Source: Streptomyces showdoensis (GTDB lineage Bacteria > Actinomycetota > Actinomycetes > Streptomycetales > Streptomycetaceae). From it: a stretch of DNA of 64,000 nucleotides. Position numbers and translations under genes: made by a program. The notes under the pieces are model-generated. The model searched no databases. It saw only the letters and a list, made by a program, of their open reading frames with translations, and was not told the DNA's origin. Below are positions 1 through 8,619 of this stretch, piece after piece; within the stretch, counting starts at the first letter, position 1, and each line of letters begins with the position of its first letter. The stretch is from contig NZ_BAAAXG010000026.1 in the NCBI RefSeq assembly GCF_039535475.1, positions 1,798,001 through 1,862,000 of the forward strand, read 5' to 3'.

Positions 1-1
1 G

Positions 2-46
2 CGCCAGGCGATGCCGGTCACGCAATGGTCCGTAACGAAGGGTTGA
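2..46 (+). CDS. C-terminal tail of an upstream gene, probably cobL
   Basis: An open frame enters from the left edge, encodes a short tail ending VTQWSVTKG and stops at TGA 44-46, nine bases before the cobM start. In actinobacterial cobalamin loci cobL (precorrin-6Y methyltransferase/decarboxylase) commonly precedes cobM, so this is inferred to be the cobL end. Only about 14 residues are visible, so the identity rests on context. Confidence 0.4.
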   Translation, partial: RQAMPVTQWSVTKG

Positions 47-54
47 ACACCGAC

Positions 55-804
55 ATGACCGTCTACTTCATCGGCGCGGGCCCCGGAGCGGCCGACCTCA
101 TCACCGTGCGCGGCGCGCGGACCCTGGCGAAGTGCGGGGTCTGCCTCTACGCCGGCTCGCTCGTCCCCACCGAGCTGCTCGCCGAGTGCCCGCCGGAGGC
201 GAAGCTGGTCGACACGGCCCGCATGGACCTGGACCAGATCGTCGCCGAGATCGCCGCCGCGCACGAGGCCGGCCAGGACGTGGCCCGGCTGCACTCCGGC
301 GACCCGTCCGTCTTCAGCGCCATGGCCGAGCAGATGCGCCGCCTGGACGCGGCGGGCATCCCCTACGAGGTCGTGCCGGGCGTCCCGGCCTTCGCGGCGG
401 CCGCCGCGGCCCTGAAGCGGGAGCTCACGGTCCCGACCGTCGGCCAGACCGTCATCCTCACGCGCATCGCCCAGCAGGCCACCCCCATGCCGGAGGGCGA
501 GGACCTGGCGACCCTCGGCCGCAGCGGCGCGCTCCTGGTCCTGCACCTGGCCGCGCGCTACGCCGACCGGATCGTCGCCGAGCTCGTCCCGCACTACGGC
601 CAGGACTGCCCGGCCGCCGTCGTCGCGATGGCCAGCCGCCCGGACGAGGTCGTCCTGCGCGGCACCCTGGCGGACATCGCGGACCAGCTGAAGGCCTCGG
701 GCATCACCAAGACCGCCGTGATCATCGTGGGCCGCACCCTGGCCGCCTCGGAGTTCCGCGACAGCCACCTGTACGACCCGGCCCGGGACCGCCACACCTG
801 CTGA
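55..804 (+). CDS. cobM: Precorrin-4 C11-methyltransferase CobM
   Basis: A SAM-dependent tetrapyrrole methylase that methylates C11 of precorrin-4 in corrin ring synthesis; cytosolic, 249 residues, the usual length. The N-terminal [18 protein letters not shown] loop, the [11 protein letters not shown] motif near residue 90 and [18 protein letters not shown] near residue 115 are the SAM and substrate motifs of the TP_methylase fold. ATG 55 is preferred over ATG 25 because homology starts at MTVYFIGAG. It follows the probable cobL end by a few bases, so the two are likely co-transcribed. Confidence 0.93.
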   Translation: MTVYFIGAGPGAADLITVRGARTLAKCGVCLYAGSLVPTELLAECPPEAKLVDTARMDLDQIVAEIAAAHEAGQDVARLHSGDPSVFSAMAEQMRRLDAAGIPYEVVPGVPAFAAAAAALKRELTVPTVGQTVILTRIAQQATPMPEGEDLATLGRSGALLVLHLAARYADRIVAELVPHYGQDCPAAVVAMASRPDEVVLRGTLADIADQLKASGITKTAVIIVGRTLAASEFRDSHLYDPARDRHTC

Positions 805-831
805 GCGGCCCCGGGGCCACCGGCAGCGGCC

Positions 832-906
832 TCAGGTGTTGGGCCGCTTGCCGTGGTTCGCGCCCTTCTTCTTCCGCGCCCGGCGCTTGTTGCCTCGCTT
901 CGACAT
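832..906 (-). CDS. Ribosomal protein bL37 (24 residues)
   Basis: A 24-codon gene whose product starts MSKRGNKRRARKKKGAN and ends HGKRPNT. It is almost entirely basic and matches the short actinobacterial 50S protein bL37. A GGGAGG ribosome-binding site lies a few bases upstream of ATG 906 on the minus strand, and the stop is TGA at 832-834. It is too short for normal gene callers and sits alone between cobM and cbiD. There is no functional tie to B12 synthesis. Confidence 0.85.
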   Translation of the reverse strand: MSKRGNKRRARKKKGANHGKRPNT

Positions 907-1164
907 GGCGTTCCTCCCGGTCTGGTGGGGATTCTGCGGGGGTTTGCCCTGGTAAGCCTAGGTTCGGGGGGAGGGGGGCGCACGTCGGCTGTCGGGGCGA
1001 TGCTCGACGCCGTGCCGAGCCCGGAGCGGGAAGGCCGTTGCCACTCCTCAGGCGGAGACCCTCCAGCCGGACCCGGTAGAGGCCGAGGCCCCCGCCCCCC
1101 TGCGCGGGTGGGCCCAGTCCTGGGCGGACGACATCGGCGAGCGGCTGCTGGAGGGCGGCGGCCC

Positions 1165-2322
1165 TCAGGGCTTCGCGGACCTCTCGGCCCTGTCTTCCGG
1201 TCCCGCCGTCTCCGAGCGGCCCACCACGACCCCCGCCCGGTCGATGCACACCACGTCCACCGCCACCGGCGCGCCCCGCAGGACCGCCAAGGCCTCGTCG
1301 CGGGCGCGGGTGGCGACGAGGTCGCCGAGGGGGACGCCGGCGGACTCGCAGAGGCGGAGGGCGGCGAGGCCCGTGTTGGCGCCGGCGATCTCGGCGGCGA
1401 GGGCGTCCGAGGCGCCGCCGGTGCGGGCGAGGTCGGCGAGGAAGGGCTTGTCGACCTGGGAGCGGGCCGAATGCAGGTCCAGGTGGCCGGCGGCGAGCTT
1501 GGAGAGCTTCGCGAAGCCGCCGCAGATCGTCAGCCGGTCCACGGGGTGGCGGCGCACGTACTTGAGCACCGCGCCCGCGAAGTCGCCCATGTCGAGCAGG
1601 CCGATCTCCGGCAGCTCGTACAGCGTGGTGACGGTCTTCTCCGAGGTGGAGCCGGTGCAGCCCGCCACGTGGGTGAGTCCGGCCGCGCGGGCCACGTCGA
1701 CGCCCCGGCGGATGGAGTCGATCCAGGCCGAGCAGGAGTAGGGGACGACGATGCCGGTGGTGCCGAGCACGGACAGGCCGCCGAGGATGCCGATCCGCGG
1801 GTTCCAGGTGGAGCGGGCGATCTCCGCGCCGTCGTCCACGGAGATCGTGATCTCGACGTCGCCGCTCCCGCCGTGCGCCGCCGCGACCGCGGCGACGTGG
1901 TCGCGCATCATCTGCCGCGGGACCGGGTTGATCGCCGGTTCGCCGACCTCCAGCGGCAGGCCGGGCAGGGTGACCGTGCCGACCCCGGGACCCGCCCGGA
2001 AGACGACGCCCGAGCCCGGCGGCAGGAGCCGCACCGTCGAGCGGATCAGCGCGCCGTGGGTGACGTCCGGGTCGTCGCCCGCGTCCTTCACCACCCCGGC
2101 CATCGCGCCGTCCGGGCCCAGCTCCTCGACGGCGAGCGCGAAGGACGGCGTCTGGCCCTTGGGCAGGGTGATGGTCACCGGGTCGGGGAACTCGCCGGTG
2201 AGCAGCGCCGTGTACGCGGCGGTCGTCGCGGCCGTCGCGCAGGCACCGGTCGTCCAGCCGGGGCGCAGACCGGTGTGCTTGAGTTGGGCCTCGCGCCCGC
2301 CGCCGGAACTCGCCGCACTCAC
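1165..2322 (-). CDS. cbiD: Cobalt-precorrin-5B (C1)-methyltransferase CbiD
   Basis: Methylates C1 of the corrin precursor with loss of the C20 fragment; in this organism it stands in for CobF of the classical aerobic route. The start region LKHTGLRPGWTTGACATAA is the CbiD signature, and GGLSVLGTTGIVVPYSCSAW near the middle is also typical. It is 385 residues, normal for the family. GTG 2322 is the best start because no later start precedes the signature. The 5' end lies only 12 bp from the divergent cobK start, so the two promoters must overlap. Confidence 0.92.
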   Translation of the reverse strand: MSAASSGGGREAQLKHTGLRPGWTTGACATAATTAAYTALLTGEFPDPVTITLPKGQTPSFALAVEELGPDGAMAGVVKDAGDDPDVTHGALIRSTVRLLPPGSGVVFRAGPGVGTVTLPGLPLEVGEPAINPVPRQMMRDHVAAVAAAHGGSGDVEITISVDDGAEIARSTWNPRIGILGGLSVLGTTGIVVPYSCSAWIDSIRRGVDVARAAGLTHVAGCTGSTSEKTVTTLYELPEIGLLDMGDFAGAVLKYVRRHPVDRLTICGGFAKLSKLAAGHLDLHSARSQVDKPFLADLARTGGASDALAAEIAGANTGLAALRLCESAGVPLGDLVATRARDEALAVLRGAPVAVDVVCIDRAGVVVGRSETAGPEDRAERSAKP

Positions 2323-2334
2323 GGATGGACTCCC

Positions 2335-3153
2335 ATGCACGTACTCATTCTCGGGGGAACGACCGAGGGCCGGCTCCTCGCCGAGCTCCTCGTCGGGGCT
2401 GACGGGGCCGACGGGGCCGACAGCGCCGCGGGTCCCGACGGCGGACGCCTCCGGGTCACCAGCTCCCTCGCCGGGCGGGTCGCCGCGCCGCGGCTGCCGG
2501 CGGGCGAGGTGCGCGTCGGCGGGTTCGGCGGGCCGGAGGGGCTGGCCGCGTGGCTGCGGCAGCACGCCGTGGACGCGGTCATCGACGCCACCCATCCCTT
2601 CGCCGAGCGGATCAGTTTCAACGCGGCCGGGGCGGCCGCCACCGCCCATGTTCCCCTGCTCGCGCTGCGCCGTCCCGGCTGGGTCCCGGTGGACGGCGAC
2701 CGCTGGCACGAGGTGGGCTCGCTGGCGGAGGCCGCCGAGGCCCTCGGCGGCCTCGGCGGCAGGGTGTTCCTGACCACCGGCCGGATGGGGCTCGCGGCCT
2801 TCGCCGACCGCCCCGAGTGGTTCCTCGTCCGGTCCGTCGACGCCCCCGAGGCGCCGATGCCCGCCCGTACCGAACTCCTCCTGGAACGCGGCCCGTTCAC
2901 CCTCGACCGGGAGCGCGAGCTGCTCGCCCGGCACCGGATCGACGTCCTGGTCACGAAGGACAGCGGGGGCGCCGCGACCGCCCCCAAACTGGCCGCCGCC
3001 CGCGAGGCGGGCGTCCCGGTCGTCGTCGTCCGCCGACCGCCGGTCCCGGAGGGCGTGCCGGTGGCGGCGACGCCGGAGGAGGCGGCCGGGTGGGTCCGGG
3101 CCCTCGGTCCGCGCGCGACAGACCGGGCCGCAGGTCCTTCAATGGAGAGATGA
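2335..3153 (+). CDS. cobK: Precorrin-6A reductase CobK/CbiJ
   Basis: Reduces precorrin-6A with NADPH to precorrin-6B. The product is 272 residues. It opens with the nucleotide-binding turn LILGGTTEGRLLAELL and carries DATHPFAERISFNA near residue 85, TGRMGL near 145 and VTKDSGG near 205, all conserved in CobK. An ADGADGADSAAGPDGG spacer after residue 25 is an insertion in a variable loop. ATG 2335 is the only start that keeps the nucleotide-binding turn. No good ribosome-binding site precedes it, so a leaderless or nearly leaderless message is possible. The stop overlaps the next start by 4 nt (ATGA). Confidence 0.92.
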   Translation: MHVLILGGTTEGRLLAELLVGADGADGADSAAGPDGGRLRVTSSLAGRVAAPRLPAGEVRVGGFGGPEGLAAWLRQHAVDAVIDATHPFAERISFNAAGAAATAHVPLLALRRPGWVPVDGDRWHEVGSLAEAAEALGGLGGRVFLTTGRMGLAAFADRPEWFLVRSVDAPEAPMPARTELLLERGPFTLDRERELLARHRIDVLVTKDSGGAATAPKLAAAREAGVPVVVVRRPPVPEGVPVAATPEEAAGWVRALGPRATDRAAGPSMER

Positions 3154-4688
3154 GTACCGTTCGATGGCTTGCCGCGGCGGGACTGACGGCGCTCCTCGGC
3201 GCCACGGCCCCGGGGCCCTCCCCGCCCCCGGCGCAGCCGCCACCCCAGCTCGACGACGCGGAGGTGCGGCGGGCCGTCGACCGGCTGGACGGGGTGGTCG
3301 AGGCGGCCATGAAGCGCACCGGGGTGCCGGGCGTGGCCGTCGCCGTCGTCCACGACGGCAAGGTGGTCAAGCTGCAGGGGTACGGCGTGCGCAAGGCCGG
3401 CGAGAAGGCCGCGGTCGACGCCGACACCGTCTTCCAGCTCGCGTCCGTGTCGAAGCCGATCGCCTCCACGGTGGTCGCCGGGGCCGTCGGCGTCGACGGC
3501 TGGGCGAAGCCCGTCGCCCCGAACGTGCCCGACTTCCACCTCAAGGACCCGTGGGTCACCTCGCACGTGACCGCCGCCGACCTGTTCTCGCACCGCAGCG
3601 GCCTCCCGGACCACGCCGGGGACCTCCTGGAAGACCTCGGCTACGACCGGGCGTACATCCTGTCCCACCTGCGCTACGAGCCCCTCGCCCCGTTCCGGGC
3701 GAGCTACGCGTACACCAACTTCGGCCTGACGGCCGCCGCGCAGGCGGTGGCGGACGAGAAGGGCGTGCCGTGGGAGAAGCTGGCCGCCGACACCCTGTAC
3801 GGGCCGGCCGGCATGGACCACACGAGCTCGCTCTTCGCGGACTACGCGAACGCCCCGGACCGCGCCTACGGGCACGTGAAGGCGGCCGACGGCACGTGGA
3901 AGGCGCAGTACGTCCGGGATCCGGACGCCCAGTCCCCGGCCGGCGGGGTCAGCTCCTCCGCCCGTGACATGGCGACCTGGCTGAAGCTGCAGCTCGGCGA
4001 CGGCACGCTGGACGGGCGCCGGATCATCGACGCCGAGGCCCTGCAGCGCACCCACTGGCCCGAGGCGATCTCCAACCCGCCGCACGCCCCGGCCGCCCGG
4101 ACCGGCTTCTACGGCCTGGGCTGGAACGTGAGTTACGACGACGCGGGCCGCCTCAAGCTCTCGCACACCGGGGCGTTCGCCCTCGGCGCGCACACCAACG
4201 TCACGATGCTGCCCGGCGAGGACCTCGGCATCGTCGTCCTCACCAACACCGCCCCGGCCGGCGTCGCCGACGCGGTCGCCCTCGACTTCTTCGACATCGC
4301 CGAGCACGGGCAGCCCACCCGCGACTGGATCCCCCTCGTGGACGCGCTGTACGAACAGCAGGCGGACGAGGGCCGTTCGAAGACCGACTACGCCCACCCG
4401 CCGTCCGGCGCCGCGCCCGCGCAGGCGGCCGGCACGTACACGGGCACGTACCGGAACGCCTACTACGGCCCCGCCGAGATCACCGCCGCCACGGACGGCA
4501 CCCTCACCCTCCACCTGGGCCCGAAACCCCAGTCGTACCCGCTGACGCACTACGCCGGCGACACCTTCAGCTTCGAGACCGCGGGCGAGAACGCCGTCGG
4601 CCGCACCGGGGTCACCTTCACCCCGGACGGGACGTCGTTCACCGTGGAGTACCTGGACGGGGAGGGGCTGGGGACGTTCAGCCGGTAG
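3150..4688 (+). CDS. Serine hydrolase, class C beta-lactamase/PBP fold
   Basis: A probable secreted or anchored serine hydrolase of 512 residues. A short hydrophobic leader (WLAAAGLTALLGATAPG) is followed by a proline-rich spacer. The catalytic SxxK is SVSK (near residue 98), the tyrosine motif is YTN (near 190), and HTG near residue 340 replaces KTG, as is usual for this esterase/D-aminopeptidase-like group. A C-terminal domain of about 110 residues resembles DUF3471-type beta-barrel tails. It overlaps cobK by 4 nt and probably shares its transcript, but no role in B12 synthesis is evident. The substrate is unknown. Confidence 0.85.
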   Translation: MSTVRWLAAAGLTALLGATAPGPSPPPAQPPPQLDDAEVRRAVDRLDGVVEAAMKRTGVPGVAVAVVHDGKVVKLQGYGVRKAGEKAAVDADTVFQLASVSKPIASTVVAGAVGVDGWAKPVAPNVPDFHLKDPWVTSHVTAADLFSHRSGLPDHAGDLLEDLGYDRAYILSHLRYEPLAPFRASYAYTNFGLTAAAQAVADEKGVPWEKLAADTLYGPAGMDHTSSLFADYANAPDRAYGHVKAADGTWKAQYVRDPDAQSPAGGVSSSARDMATWLKLQLGDGTLDGRRIIDAEALQRTHWPEAISNPPHAPAARTGFYGLGWNVSYDDAGRLKLSHTGAFALGAHTNVTMLPGEDLGIVVLTNTAPAGVADAVALDFFDIAEHGQPTRDWIPLVDALYEQQADEGRSKTDYAHPPSGAAPAQAAGTYTGTYRNAYYGPAEITAATDGTLTLHLGPKPQSYPLTHYAGDTFSFETAGENAVGRTGVTFTPDGTSFTVEYLDGEGLGTFSR

Positions 4689-4742
4689 CGGGGGCGTCCG
4701 GACGGTGACCACGCGTCCGGACGTCCCGAGGTCCCTCCGCCC

Positions 4743-6260
4743 CTATCCGTAGCGCCGCGGCGTCCACGCGATCGTCCGGCCGTCGCCCCGCTCGGTCACC
4801 TGCGTCTGGGAGGAGCCGATGAGGAGGAGGGTGCGCATGTCGACCTCGGACGGGTCCAGGGTCTTCAGGGTCAGGATGCGGACCGACTGCTCGGGGCCGC
4901 CGACGTCGCGGGCGACGACCACCGGGGTGTCGGGTGCGCGGAGCTCCAGGAGGAGTTCGCGGGCGGCGGCGACCTGGTGGGTGCGGGACCTGGAGCCCGG
5001 GTTGTAGATCGCGAGGACCAGGTCCGCCTCGGCGGCGGCGCGCAGGCGGCCGGCGATGACGTCCCAGGGCTTGAGGCGGTCGGAGAGGGAGAGGGTCGCG
5101 TAGTCGTGGCCGAGCGGCGCGCCCGCCGCGGCGGCGGCCGCGTTGGCGGCGGTCACCCCGGGCAGCACGCGGACGGGCACGTCGGCGTAGCGCTCCTCCG
5201 AGGCCACCTCCAGGACGGCGGTCGCCATGGCGAAGACGCCCGGGTCGCCGCCGGAGACGACCGCGACGCGGTGGCCGCGCCGGGCCAGGTCGAGCGCGAA
5301 CTCGGCCCGCTCCGACTCGACCTTGTTGTCCGAGCCGTGCCGGATCTGCCCGGCGCGCAGCACCGGGACCCGGTCGAGGTAGGTGGTGTAGCCGACGAGC
5401 ACGTCGGCGTTGACGAGCGCGCCGCGCGACTCGGGGGTCAGCCAGGGCGCCCCGGCCGGACCGGTGCCGACGACGACGACCTCGCCCCGCTCCCGTACCG
5501 GCGGCTGCGCGTCGATGCGGGAGGGGAGGACGGCGACGGAGAAGTAGGGGACCGAGTCCGGGTCGATCGCGTCGAGGCGGCCGGTGCGCTCGCCCGCCAT
5601 GAACGCGCGCTCCACGTACCGCGCGTCCTCCAGCCGGCCGGCCCGCTCCAGGGCCCGCCGGACCGTGGGGAAGGTGCGGCCCAGCTTCATCACGACCGCC
5701 GAGTCGGTGCCCGCCAGGCGCGCCGTCAGCTCGTCCTCCGGCAGCGTGCCGGGGACGATCGTCAGCACCTCCTCGGCCTCGCACAGGGGCTCCCCGAGGC
5801 GGGCCGCGGCCGCGCTGACGGAGGTGACGCCGGGGATGACGGTGGTGTCGTAGCGGTGCGCGAGCCGCTTGTGCATGTGCTGGTACGAGCCGTAGAACAG
5901 CGGGTCGCCCTCGGCGAGGACGGCGACCGTGCGGCCCGCGTCGAGGTGGGCGGCGAGCCGGGCCGCGGCCTCCTCGTAGAAGTCGTCGAGCGCGCCCCGG
6001 TAGCCGCCGGGGTGGTCGGTGGTCTCCACCGTGAGCGGGTACATCAGCCGCTCCTCGATGTGGTCCTCGCGCAGGTGCTCGGCGGCGATCGAGCGGGCGA
6101 TGGACCGCCCGTGCCGGGCCGAGTGGTACGCGACGACGTCGGCGCCGGCGATGGCCTTCACCGCGGCGACCGTCATCAGGTTCGGGTCGCCGGGGCCGAG
6201 GCCGACCCCGTACAGCTTTCCGGTCGCGTTTCCGGTCGCTTCTCCGGTCACTGAGGTCAC
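4743..6260 (-). CDS. cobIJ: Fused precorrin-2 C20- / precorrin-3B C17-methyltransferase (CobI-CobJ)
   Basis: Two TP_methylase domains in one 505-residue chain. The N-terminal half (about residues 10-245) has [31 protein letters not shown] and [17 protein letters not shown], as in CobI. The C-terminal half (about 255-505) has [48 protein letters not shown] and [10 protein letters not shown], as in CobJ. It catalyses the C20 methylation and the C17 methylation with ring contraction. This fusion is common in actinomycetes. The GTG start overlaps the cobH stop (GTGA), giving a cobG-cobH-cobIJ operon. Confidence 0.93.
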   Translation of the reverse strand: MTSVTGEATGNATGKLYGVGLGPGDPNLMTVAAVKAIAGADVVAYHSARHGRSIARSIAAEHLREDHIEERLMYPLTVETTDHPGGYRGALDDFYEEAAARLAAHLDAGRTVAVLAEGDPLFYGSYQHMHKRLAHRYDTTVIPGVTSVSAAAARLGEPLCEAEEVLTIVPGTLPEDELTARLAGTDSAVVMKLGRTFPTVRRALERAGRLEDARYVERAFMAGERTGRLDAIDPDSVPYFSVAVLPSRIDAQPPVRERGEVVVVGTGPAGAPWLTPESRGALVNADVLVGYTTYLDRVPVLRAGQIRHGSDNKVESERAEFALDLARRGHRVAVVSGGDPGVFAMATAVLEVASEERYADVPVRVLPGVTAANAAAAAAGAPLGHDYATLSLSDRLKPWDVIAGRLRAAAEADLVLAIYNPGSRSRTHQVAAARELLLELRAPDTPVVVARDVGGPEQSVRILTLKTLDPSEVDMRTLLLIGSSQTQVTERGDGRTIAWTPRRYG

Positions 6261-6910
6261 TTCTGGATCTCCGCTTCGTGCGCGAGGGCGTTGAGCGCCG
6301 CCGCGGTCATGGCGCTGCCGCCCCGCCGGCCCCGGACGACCAGGTACTCCAGGCCCAGGTCGTTGGCGGCCAGCGCGTCCTTGGACTCGGCGGCGCCGAT
6401 GAAGCCGACCGGGATGCCGAGCACGGCGGCGGGCTTCCCCGCGCCCTTCGCGATCATCTCCAGGAGGTGGAAGAGCGCCGTCGGCGCGTTGCCGATGGCG
6501 ACGACCGAGCCCTCCAGGCGGTCCCGCCACAGCTCCATCGCGGCGGCCGAGCGGGTGGTGCCCAGTTCCGCGGCGAGCCCGGGCACCGCCGGGTCGGAGA
6601 GAGTGCAGAGCACGTCGTTGTCGGCGGGCAGCCGCTTGCGGGTGACCCCGCTGGCGACCATCTGGGCGTCGCACAGGATCGGCGCGCCCGCGCGCAGGGC
6701 GGCACGGGCCGAGGCCACGACGCCGGGGGAGTGGGCGATGTCCCGCACGAGGTCGGTCATGCCGCAGGCGTGGATCATCCGCACCGCGACCGTGGCGACG
6801 TCGGCGGGCAGGCCCGCGAGATCCGCCTCGGCGCGGATCGTGGCAAAGGAGCGGCGGTAGATCTCCGCCCCGTCCTTCTCGTACTCGAACATCCTGTTGT
6901 TCTCGCTCAT
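6257..6910 (-). CDS. cobH: Precorrin-8X methylmutase CobH
   Basis: Moves the C11 methyl group to C12 to give hydrogenobyrinate. The product is 217 residues. The catalytic histidine lies in [12 protein letters not shown] (His47), and [19 protein letters not shown] and [13 protein letters not shown] match CobH/CbiC. The ATG overlaps the cobG stop and its own stop overlaps the cobIJ start, so translation of the three is probably coupled. Confidence 0.94.
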   Translation of the reverse strand: MSENNRMFEYEKDGAEIYRRSFATIRAEADLAGLPADVATVAVRMIHACGMTDLVRDIAHSPGVVASARAALRAGAPILCDAQMVASGVTRKRLPADNDVLCTLSDPAVPGLAAELGTTRSAAAMELWRDRLEGSVVAIGNAPTALFHLLEMIAKGAGKPAAVLGIPVGFIGAAESKDALAANDLGLEYLVVRGRRGGSAMTAAALNALAHEAEIQK

Positions 6911-8250
6911 CTCGTGGGTGTCGCCGGGCCGCGGGCCGCCGCGACGGCTTCGGACAGGGAGGTACGGGGGGTGGGGACGCCGTCCACCAGGTAGGCGCCG
7001 TCCCCGGTGGCGAGGACGTCCACCCAGGCGCCGTGCGGGTGTCCGCAGCGGCGGGCGCACCCGGAGTAGTGCACGGGCAGCCGCCCCGGCGGCGCGAGGG
7101 CCGCGTCCCGCCGCACGTCGGCGAGGGACTTGGCGCAGCCGGGCCGCCCGGTGCAGGCGCCGACGCCGGTGCCGGGGGCGTCGGGCCGGGTGATCAGGCC
7201 GGCCGCGGCCAGCCCGGCCAGACGAGTCGGCTCGGCCGGTCCGGTCGGTCCGGTCAGTCCGGTCGGTCCGGTCAGTCCGGTCGGTCCGGTCGGTCCGGTC
7301 GGACCCGTCGGCTCGGCGGGCCGGCCGGGCGGTGCGGCGACGACCGCACCGCGCCAGGGCGTGAACCGCACCTCGCGGGCCGGGAGCAGCGCCCGCAGCT
7401 GGGCGGCGGTCAGCCGGCCGAGCGGCGCGAGGACGTACAGGGCGTCCGGCCCGAGCGGCCCGGGGAGCGGCGGGGTGCCCCGGGGCAGCGGCGGTACGGG
7501 GCCGGGGACGGGCTCCGCGGCGAGCCCGGCGCGCGCCAGGGCCTGCGCCAGGTCGGGCACGCACCCCTCGGGCAGCTCCCGCACCCGCCAGGCCCCGTTC
7601 CCGGCGGCCGCGGCGGCCCGCAGGAAGGCGTCGGCGGCGGCGAGCGCGGCGCGCGGGGCCTCGTCGGCGGCGACCCGGAAGGCCTGGCCGCCCAGGAGCA
7701 GCAGGGCGTGCGGGGCCGTGGCCGCGGCCGGTGCCGCTGCGAGCAAGGTCACATCCCCGCCGAGGCCCGCGACGTCCCCCCGCCCGTCGTCGAGGACGAA
7801 CAGGAAGCGTCCGGAAAGCGCCGCCGTCCACTCCCGCGCGCACAGCAGGGCGTCCAGCTCCCGTGCCCACAACTGCACGTCCGCGCCGCCGAGTCCGTCC
7901 AGGCCCGCGGCCGGCGAGGCGACGATGTTGCGGATCCGTTCGTGGGTGGGCGAGGGCAGCAGCCCGGCCCGGTCGAGGAGCGCGGCCAGCTCGGCGCCGC
8001 AGTCCTCGCCGAGCCCGCGCAGCTCGGCGTTGCCGCGCGAGGTGATGCTGACGCTGCCGTCCCCGAGGGCCTCGGCCGCCGTGGCCAGCGCGAGGACCTG
8101 AGGCTCCGTCAGCAGACCTCCGGGCAGCCGGAGTCGGGCGAGCCGCCCGTCATCCGCCGCGTGCAGTCGCAGCGCACCCGGACAGGCGTCGCCGCGGTCC
8201 CGTATGAGAGGTTCGCCCGGTTCGGGCGAGGTGCGTGGGGTGGCCGACAT
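6907..8250 (-). CDS. cobG: Precorrin-3B synthase CobG, with a GPT-repeat insert
   Basis: An oxygen-using Fe-S enzyme of the sulfite/nitrite reductase family that hydroxylates C20 and forms the lactone of precorrin-3B, the hallmark of the aerobic route. The product is 447 residues. [13 protein letters not shown] lies in the first ferredoxin-like half. The cluster ligands are visible as CTGRPGCAK and [13 protein letters not shown] near the C-terminus. Between the halves (about residues 316-339) sits an unusual run of GPT/GLT triplets. ATG 8250 is preferred; ATG 8262 would add four residues. It is the first gene of the minus-strand operon. Confidence 0.9.
   Translation of the reverse strand: MSATPRTSPEPGEPLIRDRGDACPGALRLHAADDGRLARLRLPGGLLTEPQVLALATAAEALGDGSVSITSRGNAELRGLGEDCGAELAALLDRAGLLPSPTHERIRNIVASPAAGLDGLGGADVQLWARELDALLCAREWTAALSGRFLFVLDDGRGDVAGLGGDVTLLAAAPAAATAPHALLLLGGQAFRVAADEAPRAALAAADAFLRAAAAAGNGAWRVRELPEGCVPDLAQALARAGLAAEPVPGPVPPLPRGTPPLPGPLGPDALYVLAPLGRLTAAQLRALLPAREVRFTPWRGAVVAAPPGRPAEPTGPTGPTGPTGLTGPTGLTGPTGPAEPTRLAGLAAAGLITRPDAPGTGVGACTGRPGCAKSLADVRRDAALAPPGRLPVHYSGCARRCGHPHGAWVDVLATGDGAYLVDGVPTPRTSLSEAVAAARGPATPTR
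7236..7305 (-). repeat. 9-bp tandem repeat inside cobG encoding GPT/GLT triplets
   Basis: About seven to eight head-to-tail copies of a 9-mer, GGTCCGGTC with a G/A variant, keep the reading frame. They encode a collagen-like string of Gly-Pro/Leu-Thr triplets in the linker between the two CobG halves. This kind of array is prone to copy-number change by slippage in units of three residues. Confidence 0.9.
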
Positions 8251-8451
8251 GGCGGCGAGCATACCCACGGCCGGGTCCGCCCCCACCTGGCGCGAAGCCC
8301 GCCGCGGAGCGCACCGCGCAACGCGCGGCGCGGCACTCGGCGGCCCCGTCGCGAAGCTCTCCCCGCACCCGCCCCGCACCCCGCCCCACGGGGTGTGATC
8401 CGCCCGACCCCGGTCCACCCCCCGACGGGACGGCGAACGATCTAGGATGCA

Positions 8452-8590
8452 AGCGGCATGGGGTCCCAGGACCCCGGGGAGGAAGCCCGGTGAGAATCCG
8501 GCGCGGTCCCGCCACTGTGAGCCGGTCCGGGCGCGTCCCGGGCCGGTGAGTCAGGAACTCCCGCCGTCCATACGACCACCCGGGGCGCGG
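8452..8590 (+). promoter_or_regulatory. Cobalamin riboswitch upstream of cobN
   Basis: The stretch carries the AdoCbl riboswitch landmarks in order: a GGAAGCCCGGTGAGAATCCG segment, then the B12 box GCCACTGTGA at 8511-8520, then the GGTGAGTCAGGAACTC element and a closing stem. It ends about 30 bases before the cobN start, near GAGGAAGG, so translational or transcriptional shut-off by coenzyme B12 is expected. A TAGGAT sequence at 8443-8448 is a candidate -10 box. Confidence 0.93.
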
Positions 8591-8619
8591 ACAACCCCGA
8601 GGAAGGGCCTGAGCTCGCC

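Noticed and set aside
1030..1250. Plus-strand open frame with an acidic, protein-like translation (WAQSWADDIGERLLEGG)
   Set aside because: There is no start codon with a ribosome-binding site, and it runs antisense into the 3' end of cbiD. It may be a relic, but the support is too thin to call.
8230..8440. Candidate divergent promoter between cobG and cobN
   Set aside because: No clear -35/-10 pair for cobG could be found by eye, so only the riboswitch is reported.
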